Source: Parietaria judaica (lineage: Eukaryota > Streptophyta > Magnoliopsida > Rosales > Urticaceae). Taken from it: a stretch of 64,000 nt of DNA. Positions 26,053 through 37,915 of this stretch are shown piece after piece. The stretch covers positions 9,146,106-9,210,105 of the forward strand of contig OX940865.1 in the NCBI GenBank assembly GCA_954871525.1, written 5' to 3'. The notes under the pieces were generated by a model that was not told the origin of the DNA, searched no databases, and saw only the letters and a list, made by a program, of their open reading frames with translations. Position 1 is the first letter of the stretch; the number at the start of each line of letters is the position of its first letter. Both the position numbers and the translations under genes were made by a program.

Positions 26053-27961
26053 ATGGAGGAGGAGCCAAAATTTTATCATCAAAACGGCTGCGGAGACGAA
26101 TTCGGACGCGGGTTTTCGCAGAGCGACGACGACGAGTTTCTTGGGTTTGATCCGAGCGCAAACTGCAAACCTCGAAGTTTGTGGTTTGTGCTCAAGTGCT
26201 TTCTGCTAAGAGTGCTCCTCCACGGAGCCGACAAGGCGGTGAAGGACCGTAGAGCGTTGAAGCCGAGAAACGGCCTTGCTTTGAGCTTTGAGGAAAAGGA
26301 GTGTAATAATGGTAGTTTCTCTAATGATTATTCAAAAAAAGAAAAGATAAACTCCATGGATGATAAAGAGAGCAACTTTCTAGCTTTCATTGTCGCGCTA
26401 ATGATGAAGTTCGTGGGGCTTCAGTTCAGTCTGATGATCAGCTTCTTGACTTTTCCGATCTGGTCGTCTTATATGTTCTTGATGTTCTTGCTCTTTCCGT
26501 TTCAAACACTAAAACAAGTAAAAGGGTACTTCATGAAAAAGGCATTGAAAGTATGGGGTTACGCTTATTTGACGGTTTCGTCTTCGGTTTCGAAGCACAC
26601 AAGAGCGCAAAAGTCGAAAGCAGTGAGGCTTGGCAAGGCATTTTTCTCATCTGTGTACGTGTGTTTCGTGCTCCTCGGATTGTTGGCAATGGGGTTTTTC
26701 GTAGGGGGTTTTATGATCAAACGGGTGATTGAAAAACCGGTTCAGTTGCGAGAGAGCCTCAATTTCGACTATGGGAAATCCAGCCCCGTCGCTTTCGTGC
26801 CTCTCGATGGCCTGAACGATGCTCGGGCTGTGCCTCAGAACCACAAATTGGAAGTTTCTGTTTCGTTGGTCGTCCCTGAATCCGAGTACAACCAGGAACT
26901 TGGAGTTTTCACGGTAATATTCCTTTTATGTTCTTCCTGTCATGCTTCATTCTTGTCATGTGTGATGCCTTGTTTAACAAGTAAGAGAAGATATATTTTG
27001 TCAAACACATAATACTTTTGAATAACATATCTTATTGCCTCAGGACCACAAAACTGCATTTTTTTTTTATCTATTTATTGAAAGATAAGTAAGCCACATT
27101 ATTTCAGATACAGTCTTTTAGAATTTCTTTTATATATATTTGAAATATATGTAATTACAAAGAAATTTCTACCAATATTACTCCTACACTAATTGACTAG
27201 CTATTTCATTTTATAGACTATTGATAATGATAATTAATATTTTTCTTTCAAGGGATAGACACTTCAGTGGAATTTAAATTTGTCATTATAGTTAAAGCAA
27301 TGATATAATTTATCATGTTATTTTAATCTCCAAACTGATTTTTTTTCTTCTGCATGTTTTAGTGCATGTGCATCTATCTGAAGAAAATAAGGATCTATTC
27401 ATAATTTTGTACATGATTTCTTATTTGTAGAATGTTGCTTAATCTTACCTCTAAAGCATTGTAAATTGATATAAATTAATTAAATGAATTAAGGTGAGAG
27501 TGGACTTCCTATCCGAAAACGGCAAGGTTCTATTAAGCTCAGGCCATCCGTCAATGATGCGATTCAAAAGCCGGCCACTCCGCTACGCCGAGACCTTCCT
27601 CAGCTCTCTCCCTCTCATCACCGGCTTCCAATCGGAATCTCAAATCATAACCACAAAATTCACGGACTTCACGGAAGGAATCGAGCCAACGAAGTGCCTG
27701 AGGATTGCACTTGAGCAGCGAGCCGAGCACCAACCGCTGGGCGCAGGCATTCCTCAGGTCTACGAGGGGTCGCTGCTTCTGGAGACCGAGCAGCCAAGGC
27801 TTAAGAAGCTTGCTTGGCTCTGGAGAAGGACGCTATTTGTGTGGAGTGGCATTGTGTCGTTTCTGGTTGAGTTGGTTTTCGCTTCGGTCTTTCTACGGCC
27901 CTTGATAGCCCCGAGGCCAATTCGGAAGAGCGGTTTAGGCAAAAAACAATTATGCACGTGA
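26053..27961 (+). CDS. Seipin-family protein (ER, lipid-droplet biogenesis)
   Basis: Two exons, 26053-26913 and 27494-27961, joined in phase 0 across a 580-bp GT..AG intron, encode 442 residues. Seipins form ring oligomers in the endoplasmic reticulum at sites where triacylglycerol droplets bud. The sequence shows an acidic soluble N-terminus (1-45), a hydrophobic segment at about 118-150, a membrane helix at about 198-222, a lumenal beta-rich domain at about 260-390 (including YNQELGVFTVRVDFLSENG across the exon junction and the SGHPSMMRFKS motif), and a second membrane helix at about 399-423 with a short basic tail. This is the adipose-regulatory (seipin) fold. The extended N-terminus is typical of plant forms. 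I cannot tell whether it is SEIPIN1, 2 or 3. The gene is unrelated in function to its neighbours. Confidence 0.92.
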
Positions 27962-28406
27962 AAAGGTGTTGAAGGATTAGTGATCTTTGGTTATTAGGAA
28001 GAATAGATGGTGTTCGTAATAAGTTGATTTGATCATTCTGTATCGATTGACCGTTTTAAGTATAATAAAGGTCAAGAATATGAGAAATTTGTAGAAAGGT
28101 GGCAAGGAAAAGCTAATAAATGCTAATCTAATGCCTTTTTTTCAGAATTAAGTATTTTTTTTGTTTTGTTTGCAGTTTGATCCAATTTTATGTTTATATA
28201 TATATATTCAATTATTCTGTTTTGTGATAAGTTCCATTTGACAAGATTGTAACTGAAGATACAAAAAAATTAAGGGTAAAAATGAAGCTTTAAGGTAAGT
28301 TTTGAAGTAGTTTAAATGTTGGAGGATTACTAGAGCTTTATATAACCGGGATTAATATCGCTCCGAATATTTTAAATGATTTGACCGCATATTTTCTCCT
28401 TTTGGA
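27962..28406. other. Seipin 3' flank
   Basis: AT-rich, including the probable 3' UTR and polyadenylation region of the seipin gene. No other feature was seen. Confidence 0.5.
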
Positions 28407-28775
28407 TAGTCCCAAAAATGTGGTTCCGGATTAAAACCCGGATCCACTTTTTTTTTTTAAGTCGGACCCGGAACTATCCGGGTCCGGAAAAAGTCGGACC
28501 CGGATAGGTCCGGTTCCGGCCTTTTTTTAAAATAAAAAAAATAAAAATTAAAAGCTATAATCTGGGCCGTCGATCTCGCGATCCGACGGCTCAGATTAAA
28601 GGACTACACATTAAATAAACGAATTAAATAAATAAAAATATATTTTTAAAAACCCGGAACCGAATTTATCCGGGTCCGACCTTTTCCGGAACGGGATAAA
28701 TCTGGTACCAGGTTTTGGGCGGCAAAAAAAATTTGGTCCGGTCGGATACCAAATTTGCTCACATTTTTTGGACTA
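28407..28775. mobile_element. Non-autonomous hAT-like element (candidate)
   Basis: The ends are inverted: TAGTCCCAAAAATGTGG on the left, and CACATTTTTTGGACTA on the right. They are flanked by near-identical 8-bp words (CTTTTGGA before, CTTTGGAT after), as expected for an aged hAT duplication. The 369-bp interior has no coding potential and is full of CCGG-containing words such as TCGGACCCGG and TCCGGGTCCG in both orientations. Classification is by end structure only. Confidence 0.5.
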
Positions 28776-30556
28776 CTTTGGATGTTACTCTATAAAAAAT
28801 TATTAATGTTGCTTCTCTCATTATTTACTATACATTCACGGAAATTATATATCTATAAAATATTCAGAGCGATATAAGTGAGAAAAAGACGACATACATA
28901 TACGACATATTTTGCTGACATTGCAATAAAACGAATAGACATTCTAAAAGATAAATCGTACATCCTTAGCCACGGTGATATACTTATAATTTGAATGATA
29001 AAAATACATTACTCTCTTGTCTTCCCTCCAATAATAATAATAAAAAAATATTATGTGGTAAAATATATATCAAATCCTACCATGATACATCATACATATT
29101 TTAATGTATCTAAAAGCATTAATTATATTAGAAATCCACGAAATACTCATTTAACACCTAAAGTTTATGAGAATTTTACTCATACTTTCAAACAATTCAT
29201 TTATATCTATTAATGTAAAAAATTCGACTATATTAATCCTAATATTAATTATATTTATTAATTTTTGTATATTAATTTTTTTTAAATATTTTAATTTCAA
29301 AACTAAATCATCCTACAATTACGCTTTGACAACTTTTGCCTCGTTCCTCCGTCTCCCTCCGTCGCTGTCCCCTTCCTCCTCCGTCGCTGCTTCGCTCCTC
29401 CGTCTCCCTCCGTCGCTGTCGTCCTCCGCCGCAATCGCCCTCCCTCGAGCCGGCATCTCTCCTAAACCCAAAATACCGTAAGTCTGAAATTTTGTTCGCC
29501 CAAAATCGTGCAGTCGCCGTTTCTCGATCGCCGGATAAAAAACGAAAAGATTTTTTGTAATTCGTTTTACAAAACCTTTTGAGTGGTAATCTTTGTTGAA
29601 GGGGTAAATGGATTTACACGAGGTCGGGGCTGGTCGGAGGCCGAGGGTGTGGAAGAGATCGTGGCGGGTGTGAGGTCAATGAAGGGTTTGGGCCGCATCG
29701 GCGACGGACATCGAAGCAAGTCATCCATTACGGTTTCGTATTCGTATTTGCAATTACCATTAAAATTTCATATTTGTAGTTACAACTTTGTATTTATAGT
29801 TATAGATTCATATCTATAGTTACAAAATTAACTTTGTAAATATTTACAAGTTTCGTACATATAATTACAGTTTCATTCTTATATTGAAATTTTGTAACCT
29901 ATAAATCTATTGAAATTTTGTAAATTTATTTACTGTAAATACAAATTGGAAATATAGTTACGTAAATATAGAAGCGTAAATATAATTATAGATTCGTAAA
30001 AATATAGAGAAATAATTTGAAATTTTGTTTTTAAAATACTGATTAATAGAATAGAAAAATTCAAAATTAATAATGATTAATAGGGACCAAAAAAAATTAA
30101 AAATAGGATTTGTTACAAACATTAAAATAGGGAAGAATAATTTGAGTAATATTTGTTTAATCATAAAAATAGGAAAGATTTATTTTAATTTATTTAGTTT
30201 GCTACATTTAAGAGAAAATTTTGTTTTTAATTTTAATTGAAAAACTAAATTAATATTAATGTGAGTTAATTAAAAGGGCATATTAGTCCATATATTAATT
30301 TTGGTGATTATAATTATCATAATTAAAAATAAACATTTTCTTAAAACCTTAATCAATGGACATTTCATTATTTACCCTAAATTATACATATTTTACATCA
30401 AGGTATATCCTCTAAGCGTTGAATCGCCTATCAGTATTGCTATTGTAATAAAAACTGCAATTGCCACAGTTTGGTAAAAAGGTAGCGATGTTAACCTATT
30501 TGTCAAATTTCATTACAATACCCAATAATAATTCATTAGTCAAAAATCCAATAAAC
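28776..30556. other. AT-rich intergenic region with a pyrimidine-rich patch
   Basis: No gene is supported. At 29336-29480 there is a C/T-rich stretch in which a unit like CTCCGTCTCCCTCCGTCGCTGTC occurs twice, followed by a consensus donor-like GTAAGT, resembling a 5' leader exon. At about 29735-30010 there are degenerate short repeats of a TTCGTATTTATAGTTACA type. The region ends at the target site of the Copia element. Confidence 0.45.
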
Positions 30557-30805
30557 TGTTGTAAATAAAATAACAATATTAGAGAGTATAAGAACGCATA
30601 AAAGAGTAGATATTGTATTCTTCTATTTTTCATGTTTACAAGAGCCTCTATTTATAGGCTAATCACACATAGATACATGAAGCATAAACAATAGAATTAC
30701 ATGAACCATAAATAAGAGAGTTACATGACTCATAAAGCCAAAGTATTACATCACAAAAGAGTTACAATGTGTTACAGTAAATTGTCATTCAATTTCTTCA
30801 TAACA
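30557..30805 (-). repeat. Copia 3' LTR (left in window)
   Basis: TG..CA ended, 249 bp, 13 differences from its partner at 50661-50909. It ends directly beside a purine tract on the element strand. Confidence 0.92.
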
Positions 30806-30820
30806 CTCCCCCTTTGGATG
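30806..30820 (-). other. Copia polypurine tract
   Basis: On the minus strand this reads CATCCAAAGGGGGAG immediately before the 3' LTR, the plus-strand primer site for reverse transcription. Confidence 0.75.
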
Positions 30821-31019
30821 ACAAGTACAAACAATATGCCTCGTTAAAACCTTTCTAGGAAAAACCCAGTGGGAAAAATCCTAGAAGGAAAAAGAGTACA
30901 CAATTTGTACAATACGCATATAGAAGTTACCTCATTAAAAACCTTGTCAGGAAAACCCATTGGGATAAAACCTAAACTAAGGGGAAAAGAGTGTAACGCG
31001 TATTCTCCCCCTCATTGCA

Positions 31020-34000
31020 ACATCTCCATTGACTTTCCTCATAAATCTCCGAGTTTTCTCATGCCGATCTTGTAGACCAATTTCTCGAAGGAAGTTGTAG
31101 GAAGCGCTTTGGTGAACAAATCTGCAAGATTATCACAAGAACGAATTTGACAGACATCAATATCTCCATTTTTATGAAGTTCATGAGTATGGAAGAACTT
31201 AGGAGAAATGTGTTTCGTTCTGTCTCCTTTAATGTAGCCTCCTTTGATCTGAGCTATACAAGCTGCATTGTCTTCATATAAGACAGTTGGACTTCTTTTT
31301 ATTTACTGGTAGATCACACGATTCTTGGATATGATGGATTAAAGACCTTAGCCATACACATTCACGACTTGCTTCATGAAGAGCCAATAATTCAACGTGA
31401 TTTGAAGAAGTGGCTGTAAGGGTCTGTTTTGTTGAGCACCAAGATATAGCGGTGTCACCATATGTAAATACATATCCAGTTTGTGACCGCGCTTTGTGGG
31501 GATCAGATAAATATCCGGCATCAGCATATCCAATCAATCCAGACTTCGAGCCCTTTGAATAAAACAAGCCTATATCATATGTTCCTCGAAGATATCTTAA
31601 AATTTGCTTAACACCAGTCCAATGTCTTCGAGTAGGAGAAGAACTAAATCTTGCTATCAAATTAACAGAAAATGCTATATCAGGACGGGTGCAATTAGCA
31701 AGATACATTAATGCTCCGATGGCACTGAGATATGGTACTTCGGGACAAAGGAGTTCTTCTTCTTCTTCACGAGGGCGAAATGGATCCTTTTTCACATCAA
31801 GTGATCGAACAACCATGGGGATACTTAAAGGATGCGATTTATCCATATTAAATCGTTTAAGGATCTTATCGATATACAACGATTGGTGAACGAAAATCCC
31901 ATTTGACAAGTGTTCGATCTGAAGGCCAAGAAAAAATTTTGTTATTCCCAAGTCTTTCATCTCAAATTCATGTTTTAGGTGTTCCATCGTCTCCTTAAGC
32001 TCATCATTTGTTCCAATAATGTTTAAATCATCAACATAAACCGCGATGATGGAAAATCCAGTTTTTGTCCGTTTAATGAAAACACATGGACATAATTCAT
32101 TGTTGATGTATCTCATTTTCAAAAGGTATTCACTGAGACGGTTATACCACATTCGACCAGATTGTTTAAGCCCATACAAAGATCTTTGTAGTTTTATTGA
32201 GTACATTTCTCGGGGTTTTGAGATGCATGCTTCAGGCATTTTAAATCCTTCAGGGACTTTCATGTAAATGTCATTATCAAGTGACCCATATAAGTAGGCT
32301 GTCACGACATCCATTAAATTCATTTGGAGTCCTTCTCTAATTGTCATAATGAGTAAAAATCTGAACGTGATTGCATCCATAACTGGTGAATATGTCTATT
32401 CATAATCAATTCCTGGTCTTTGTGAAAATCCTTGTGCAACGAGTCGCACTTTGTACCTTACAATCTCGTTTTTCTCATTTCTTTTGCGCACAAATACCCA
32501 TTTATATCCTACGGGTTTGACACCTTCGGGTGTTTGGACAACAGCTCCAAAGACTTGGCGTTTTTCAAGTGAACTCAATTCTGTCTCAATGGCATCTCTC
32601 CATTTTGGCCAATCATTTCTTCGTCGGCATTCACTTACCGATCTTGGTTCATGATCCTCGTTTTCTTTAGAAATATCTAAAGCAACTGCATATGCAAATA
32701 TATCATCCACAATTATTTCTTTTTTATTCCATATTTTACATTAAACGACATAATTAATTGAGATCTCTTCATTGTCGTAAATTTCAGGTGTTTCATCATC
32801 TTTTGAAGACGTCTTTTCATTAATCACTTTTATTTCTTCAGGAATAGTGATGTCATTTGATGTACCAGTTTGTTTATCTTGTTCCCTTCTTTTTCTTGGG
32901 ATTTTATCCTTGGATCCAACAGGTCTAACACGCTTCTGACGTGCTTTAGACTCATTTGCTAGCATATTTCCCATTTCTTCATCAAGAAGACTAATTGCTG
33001 CAAGGAACATTAGCAACTGGTATATGTGATTTTGTCACAGTCTTAACATCAGTAAATGCATCAGGCAATGTATTTGCAACTTTTTGTAAGTGGATAATTT
33101 TCTGAACTTCCAAATCACATTGATTCGTACGAGGATCAAAATGAGACATTGACAATGCATTCCAAGAAATATCTTGTCTTTCCTTTTCAGACATTTGTTT
33201 ATCTCCCCCTAATGCAGGGAAAATTGTCTCATCAAATTGACAATCTGCAAATCGTGCCCTAAACATATCACCTGTCATAGGTTCCAAATATTTAATAATG
33301 GATGGAGAATCACATCCAACATAAATTCCCAACCTTCTTTGGGGTCCCATTTTGCTACGTTGAGGGGGACATATGGGGACATAAACTGCACATCCAAAAA
33401 CTCTTAGATGAGAGATATTTGGTTCTTGGCCAGTGACGAGCTGCAACGGGGAAAATTTATGATATGCAGTTGGCCTTACTCGTATTAATGATGCAGCATG
33501 CAATATTGCATGTCCCCAAGTAGAATTTGGTAACTTTGTTCTCATAAGTAAAGGCCTGGCAATCAACTTGAGCCTTTTAATAAAAGATTCTGCTAACCCA
33601 TTTTGGGTATGAGTATGAGCAACAAGATGTTCGATCGTGATTCCAATTGACATACAGTTATCATCAAATGATCGGGATGTAAATTCCCCTGCATTGTCCA
33701 AACGAATTTTCTTTATCGTATGATCGGGAAACTGTGGTCTTAATCGAATTATTTGAGCTAGGAGCCGTGCAAATGCGACATTGCGAGTGGGAAATAAACA
33801 GACATGCGACCAACGTGTCGATGCATCAACAAGTACCATAAAGTACTGAAATGGCCCGCTTGACGGGGTAATGGGTCCGCATATATCTCCTTGAATTCGT
33901 TCTAAAAATGTTGGACATTCAGTCGCAACTTTCATTGAAGATGGCCTTGTTATCAGTTTTCCTTGAAAACAAGCAACACACGGGAAATCTTTGGACAAAA

Positions 34001-35765
34001 GAACATTTTTATTCTTTAAATGGTGTCCATGTGAATTTTCAATAATTCTTCGCATCATTATGGAACCCGGATGACCTAAACGATCATGCCATATCATAAA
34101 ATTTGATGGGTCCATTGGTTTTTGGTTAATCACCATATTGTATTCAGTTGGATTTATAAAAGTATAATATAATCCAGAACTATAAGAAGGGAGTTTTTCA
34201 ACAGTTTCTTTCCTCCCTGAGACCATTGACGTGATATGCAAGTATTCAACGTCATTTTCATTCGTTGTCTCAATGTGATAACCATTTTGGCGAATATCTT
34301 TGAAACTCAACAAGTTTCGCTTTCATCTGGTAGAGAACATTGCATCATTGATAATTAATTGTGTACCATTAGGTAACATTATATTAGCTCTTCCGGAGCC
34401 TTCAATGAGATCTGATGTACCAGATATTGTGTTCACTTTAGCTTTAGCTAATATAAGATGAGAAAAATATGTTTTATCTCTCAAAATGGTATATGTTGTT
34501 GCACAATCCGCCAAACAAAGTGATTCCCCGTTGCCTTTCACATAATTAGAGAAACTTTCATCCATTTTGTTTTCTTCATAAGAAAAATAAATAAAATTAG
34601 AAACGAAACACTCCAAATATTTCATTAATAAAAACATCAAAATTACATTAAAAATATTAAGGACTCAAACACACTTAAAAACAAACAAAGACAAACACTC
34701 AAAACATAAGTAAAGCAAATACATTATATTCTCAAGCCATCTTTTCATCACTGATTAATTTATCAAATTCCCTATTGGTATCTTTAAAGAAATCCCCAAC
34801 ATCCAAATGGGTTAGATCCATGGGATCAATTTGTTCAGTGAAGTTCGTCTCAACACCTTTTCCTTTAAGTGAAGCTTGATAAAGCGTAATAAGGTGTTTT
34901 GGAGTACGGCAAGTACGACTCCAATGGTCTTTTCCTCCGCAACGATGGCAAGTACTATCAGTCTTCTTGAAAGTAGTAGTTTCTTTTTGTTTTCCATTAT
35001 TTGTCCACTTCAAGTGGTAGTGAGTTTTGTTCTTGAAATTTGACCGGTAGTGATTATGATGCCCGCGTCCACGTCCATAATTATGTCCGCTACCACGCCC
35101 ACGACCACGACCACGTCCGCGAAAATGTTGCTGATTAGGCTCACACTCGTTTCCAGTTATAGCATTCGCTTCAGGGAATGGTGTTGACCCAGTTGGCCGA
35201 GAGTTGTGATTTTTCATTAAGAGCTCATTATTTTGTTCAGCAACAAGCAGACATGAGATTAGCTCAGAATATTTTGTAAAACCTCGTTCACGATATTGCT
35301 GCTGCAGGAGCATATTCGAGGCATGAAATGTGGAAAAGGTCTTTTCCAACATATCATTATCGGTGATATTTTTCCCCGCACAATTTCATTTGAGAAGTAA
35401 TTTTAAACATTGCGGAGTTATACTCGCATACACTTTTAAAATCTTGCATACGTAAGTGTAGCCAATCAAAGCGAGCTTTAGGAAGTATCACCGTTTTTTG
35501 GTGGTCGTACTTATCCTTTAAATCTTTCCAAAGGATTGCGGGATCCTTAACCGTCAAATATTCAGTTTTTTAATCCCTCGTGGAGATGATGATGGAGGAA
35601 TATCATGGCCTTTGCCTTGTTTTGTTCAGACGATGTATTGTCTTCTTTAATCGTGTCTCCAAGACCCATGGCATTGAGGTGGATTTCGGCATCAAGAATC
35701 CAAGCCAAATAATTTTTGCCGGAAAAGTCTAAGGCATTGAACTGGAGCTTCGTAAGGTTTGACAT
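31020..35765 (-). pseudogene. Decayed Copia gag-pol
   Basis: Segments in transcription order on minus: gag N-terminus (35765-35562 and 35557-35357), gag C-terminus with Gly-Arg repeats and a CCHC knuckle CHRCGGKDHWSRTC (35352-34732), protease region with an ADCATTYTIL-like active-site stretch (34640-34323), and GAG-pre-integrase plus integrase core (34313-32991). The linker (33016-32741) and RT N-terminus (32710-32396) come next, then RT with YVDDLNIIGT and RNase H (32380-31274). Degenerate RNase H sequence continues to about 31020. Stops or frame changes separate the segments, so the polyprotein cannot be made. Confidence 0.9.
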
Positions 35766-35884
35766 TCATAACATGAATTAATTTTAAATTAATATATATA
35801 CTTTCTTGTTTCCAATAGTACGATTGTGATAATTAAATATTAACTACGTACCATTAACATATATATAACGTTATATTGAAACTA

Positions 35885-35889
35885 CGTAC
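35885..35889. repeat. Target-site duplication of the Gypsy element, left copy
   Basis: CGTAC immediately before the left LTR, identical to 50081-50085. The flanking Copia sequence is continuous when the insert is removed. Confidence 0.95.
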
Positions 35890-37604
35890 TGTTGATGCCG
35901 TTTTTTGGATCAAACACTGTTGAGGCCCAAGTTGTGGGTTTGGGCCTGGCCCAATGTCGTTTGCTGACGTGGCGGGCTTTCTGGGTAGACTTCTGTGTGG
36001 GCCTTGGTTGACCTTTGTTTCGGGGATGACAGATTTGCTGTCTGTAGAGGCTTTTATTGTCAATGATTGTTCTCTCTGACCCCCGTTGACTCTGGGATGA
36101 TCGTCGCTCCAACGTCAGAGTGAGTTTTTTAATCGGCCGATTTGGGGACTCTGAGAGGGTGTCCCTGGACTTTTCTTGGATCGAAGGTCTCGTGGCCGTT
36201 CAGGGTCCGAGGCGATCGGGGTGGCTCGCTACCTGTTACCGCAGAATCTGGAGATGGCCAGGCCGGGTTTTGCACAGGACCTGTTACCGCAGAGCCTGGA
36301 ATTGACCAGGCCGGGTTTTGTACAGGACCTGGTTACCGCAGAACCTGGGGATGTCCAGACCGGGTTTTGTACAGGTTCGGAGTCCACGCGGATCGGGGGT
36401 ACCAGTGAACGGGGGAGTGCATTCGTCCAATATATGGGTCCAGAGACCCCTCTCAGGGTGATCCCTCGGTCGTCCGGATCTTAGAGGGAATTTTCTCAGG
36501 CCTGACCCTATGTCCTGAATAGTGGGCCCCTGTCACTTGTCCCCAGACTATCCCAACAGCCGTATGATAGACTGGAGATAGGCTGGGCACAATGTGGAAC
36601 GGGGCCTATCAGGCGGGTCGGGGCCTTATGAAAATTCCTCCAGGGCTTCCGCTTTTATAAACTATCTCACTTCTCTGAGCCTGAAACAGGTAACACCCGT
36701 GGTCAGGGGAAACAGGGGGGGGGGGGTACCCCCTGATTCACCTCCGACGCTCAACATTAGTATAGTATTTGAGGGGAGGCGAGTATATCGGGGGTAGAGA
36801 GAGAGAGAACTCGAGTCGAGAAGGTTCGAATGAGTTACCGTTTCAACTGAACTGAGCTTCTATTTATAGTAGGGTCCAGGGGCCCGACCGCAGTAAAATA
36901 TTGTCCAGGGGGGGTCCCAGACAGTTTTATAATTGCATTTTGGTCCCTGGAAAAGATGGTCCGATCCCGGCCGTCCGCGCGAGATCGGACGGCCTGCAAG
37001 CCCCCGAGGGGGGCCCGCTTTGTGCGAGATCAAAGGGCAAGGCTAATCCCTGCCCTACACGTGGCCGCGGGGGCCCACCCCTGCAAGTGGGCGAGCGCGC
37101 CCTTGCGCGTCCCTCGATCCGGCCCATCGAGGCCCTCCGTGCGATCGCACGAGGCCCGAGGCCTGTAGGCGAGCGGGGATCACGCCATGTGGCGTGATCG
37201 AGGAGTGCTGCCCCCAAGTTGGGGGCTGAGGTGGTACGCGTGGGGCCCGCGGGCCTGGTGGCGGCGCAGGATGCCGCCACGTGGCATGGCCCTGACAGCC
37301 GCCGCCCCTGTGGGTCCCGCGGGTGCTTCCTCGGCCGTTTTTTGCTCCCGAGCGCGTCCCGTGTCCATTTTTCCCAAATTTTATGTCGTTTTTGGGGTTT
37401 TTCATATTTTTACGAACACCGGGACACTTTGTTTTTCGAAAACGGGCCTCCGGAGGGAGTTTCGGGTTTTGAAATTGATTTAATTAATTCATAACCTTAA
37501 TTAAAAGATTAATCGAAATAACTAATTAATAAACGGAATTTATTGAGATAATTTCCGTTTAGTTAATTCGTTAATAAAAATCAATCCCGTTTTTACCCGT
37601 AACA
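35890..37604 (-). repeat. Gypsy 3' LTR (left in window)
   Basis: 1715 bp, TGTTGATGCC..CCGTAACA on the plus strand. It contains three 48-bp tandem repeats, a 12-G run and a TATA-like CTATAAATAG on the element strand. Compared with the other LTR it has a 21-bp longer GC-rich segment near 37240-37266. Confidence 0.95.
36231..36375. repeat. Three 48-bp tandem repeats inside the Gypsy LTR
   Basis: Units start with ACCTG(G)TTACCGCAGA at 36231, 36279 and 36327 and end with GGGTTTTG(C/T)ACAGG. The same array is at 48719-48863 in the other LTR. On the element strand it lies downstream of the TATA element, so it is probably transcribed (R/U5) rather than an upstream enhancer. Confidence 0.8.
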
Positions 37605-37620
37605 TTAACCCCCCAGTTTT
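37605..37620 (-). other. Gypsy polypurine tract
   Basis: The minus strand reads AAAACTGGGGGGTTAA directly against the 3' LTR, the expected plus-strand primer site. Confidence 0.75.
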
Positions 37621-37915
37621 ACGGAAGTTCGTGACTTCCGTGAAACTTCTATAAATTCGAGGTGGGCCCTTTCATTTTTTCATTTCCGAGGCGAGACGAG
37701 ATCTGCGGTTTTACTCGGAGTAAGTCTTTCGGACCTGAGTAACTTTTTGTTTTATTACCCTTTTCACGCACCGTTTTTTCCGGAGTGTTGCGCTTTTAGT
37801 GGTCTTTGTCGCAGCTCGGTTTTTATAACATGCCTTTCGGACCGATTTTTGTAAAAATCGGGTGGAAGTCGAGTTGGTTCGAGAAAAACCAGCCCCGAAC
37901 TTCTCTCTGACTTCG

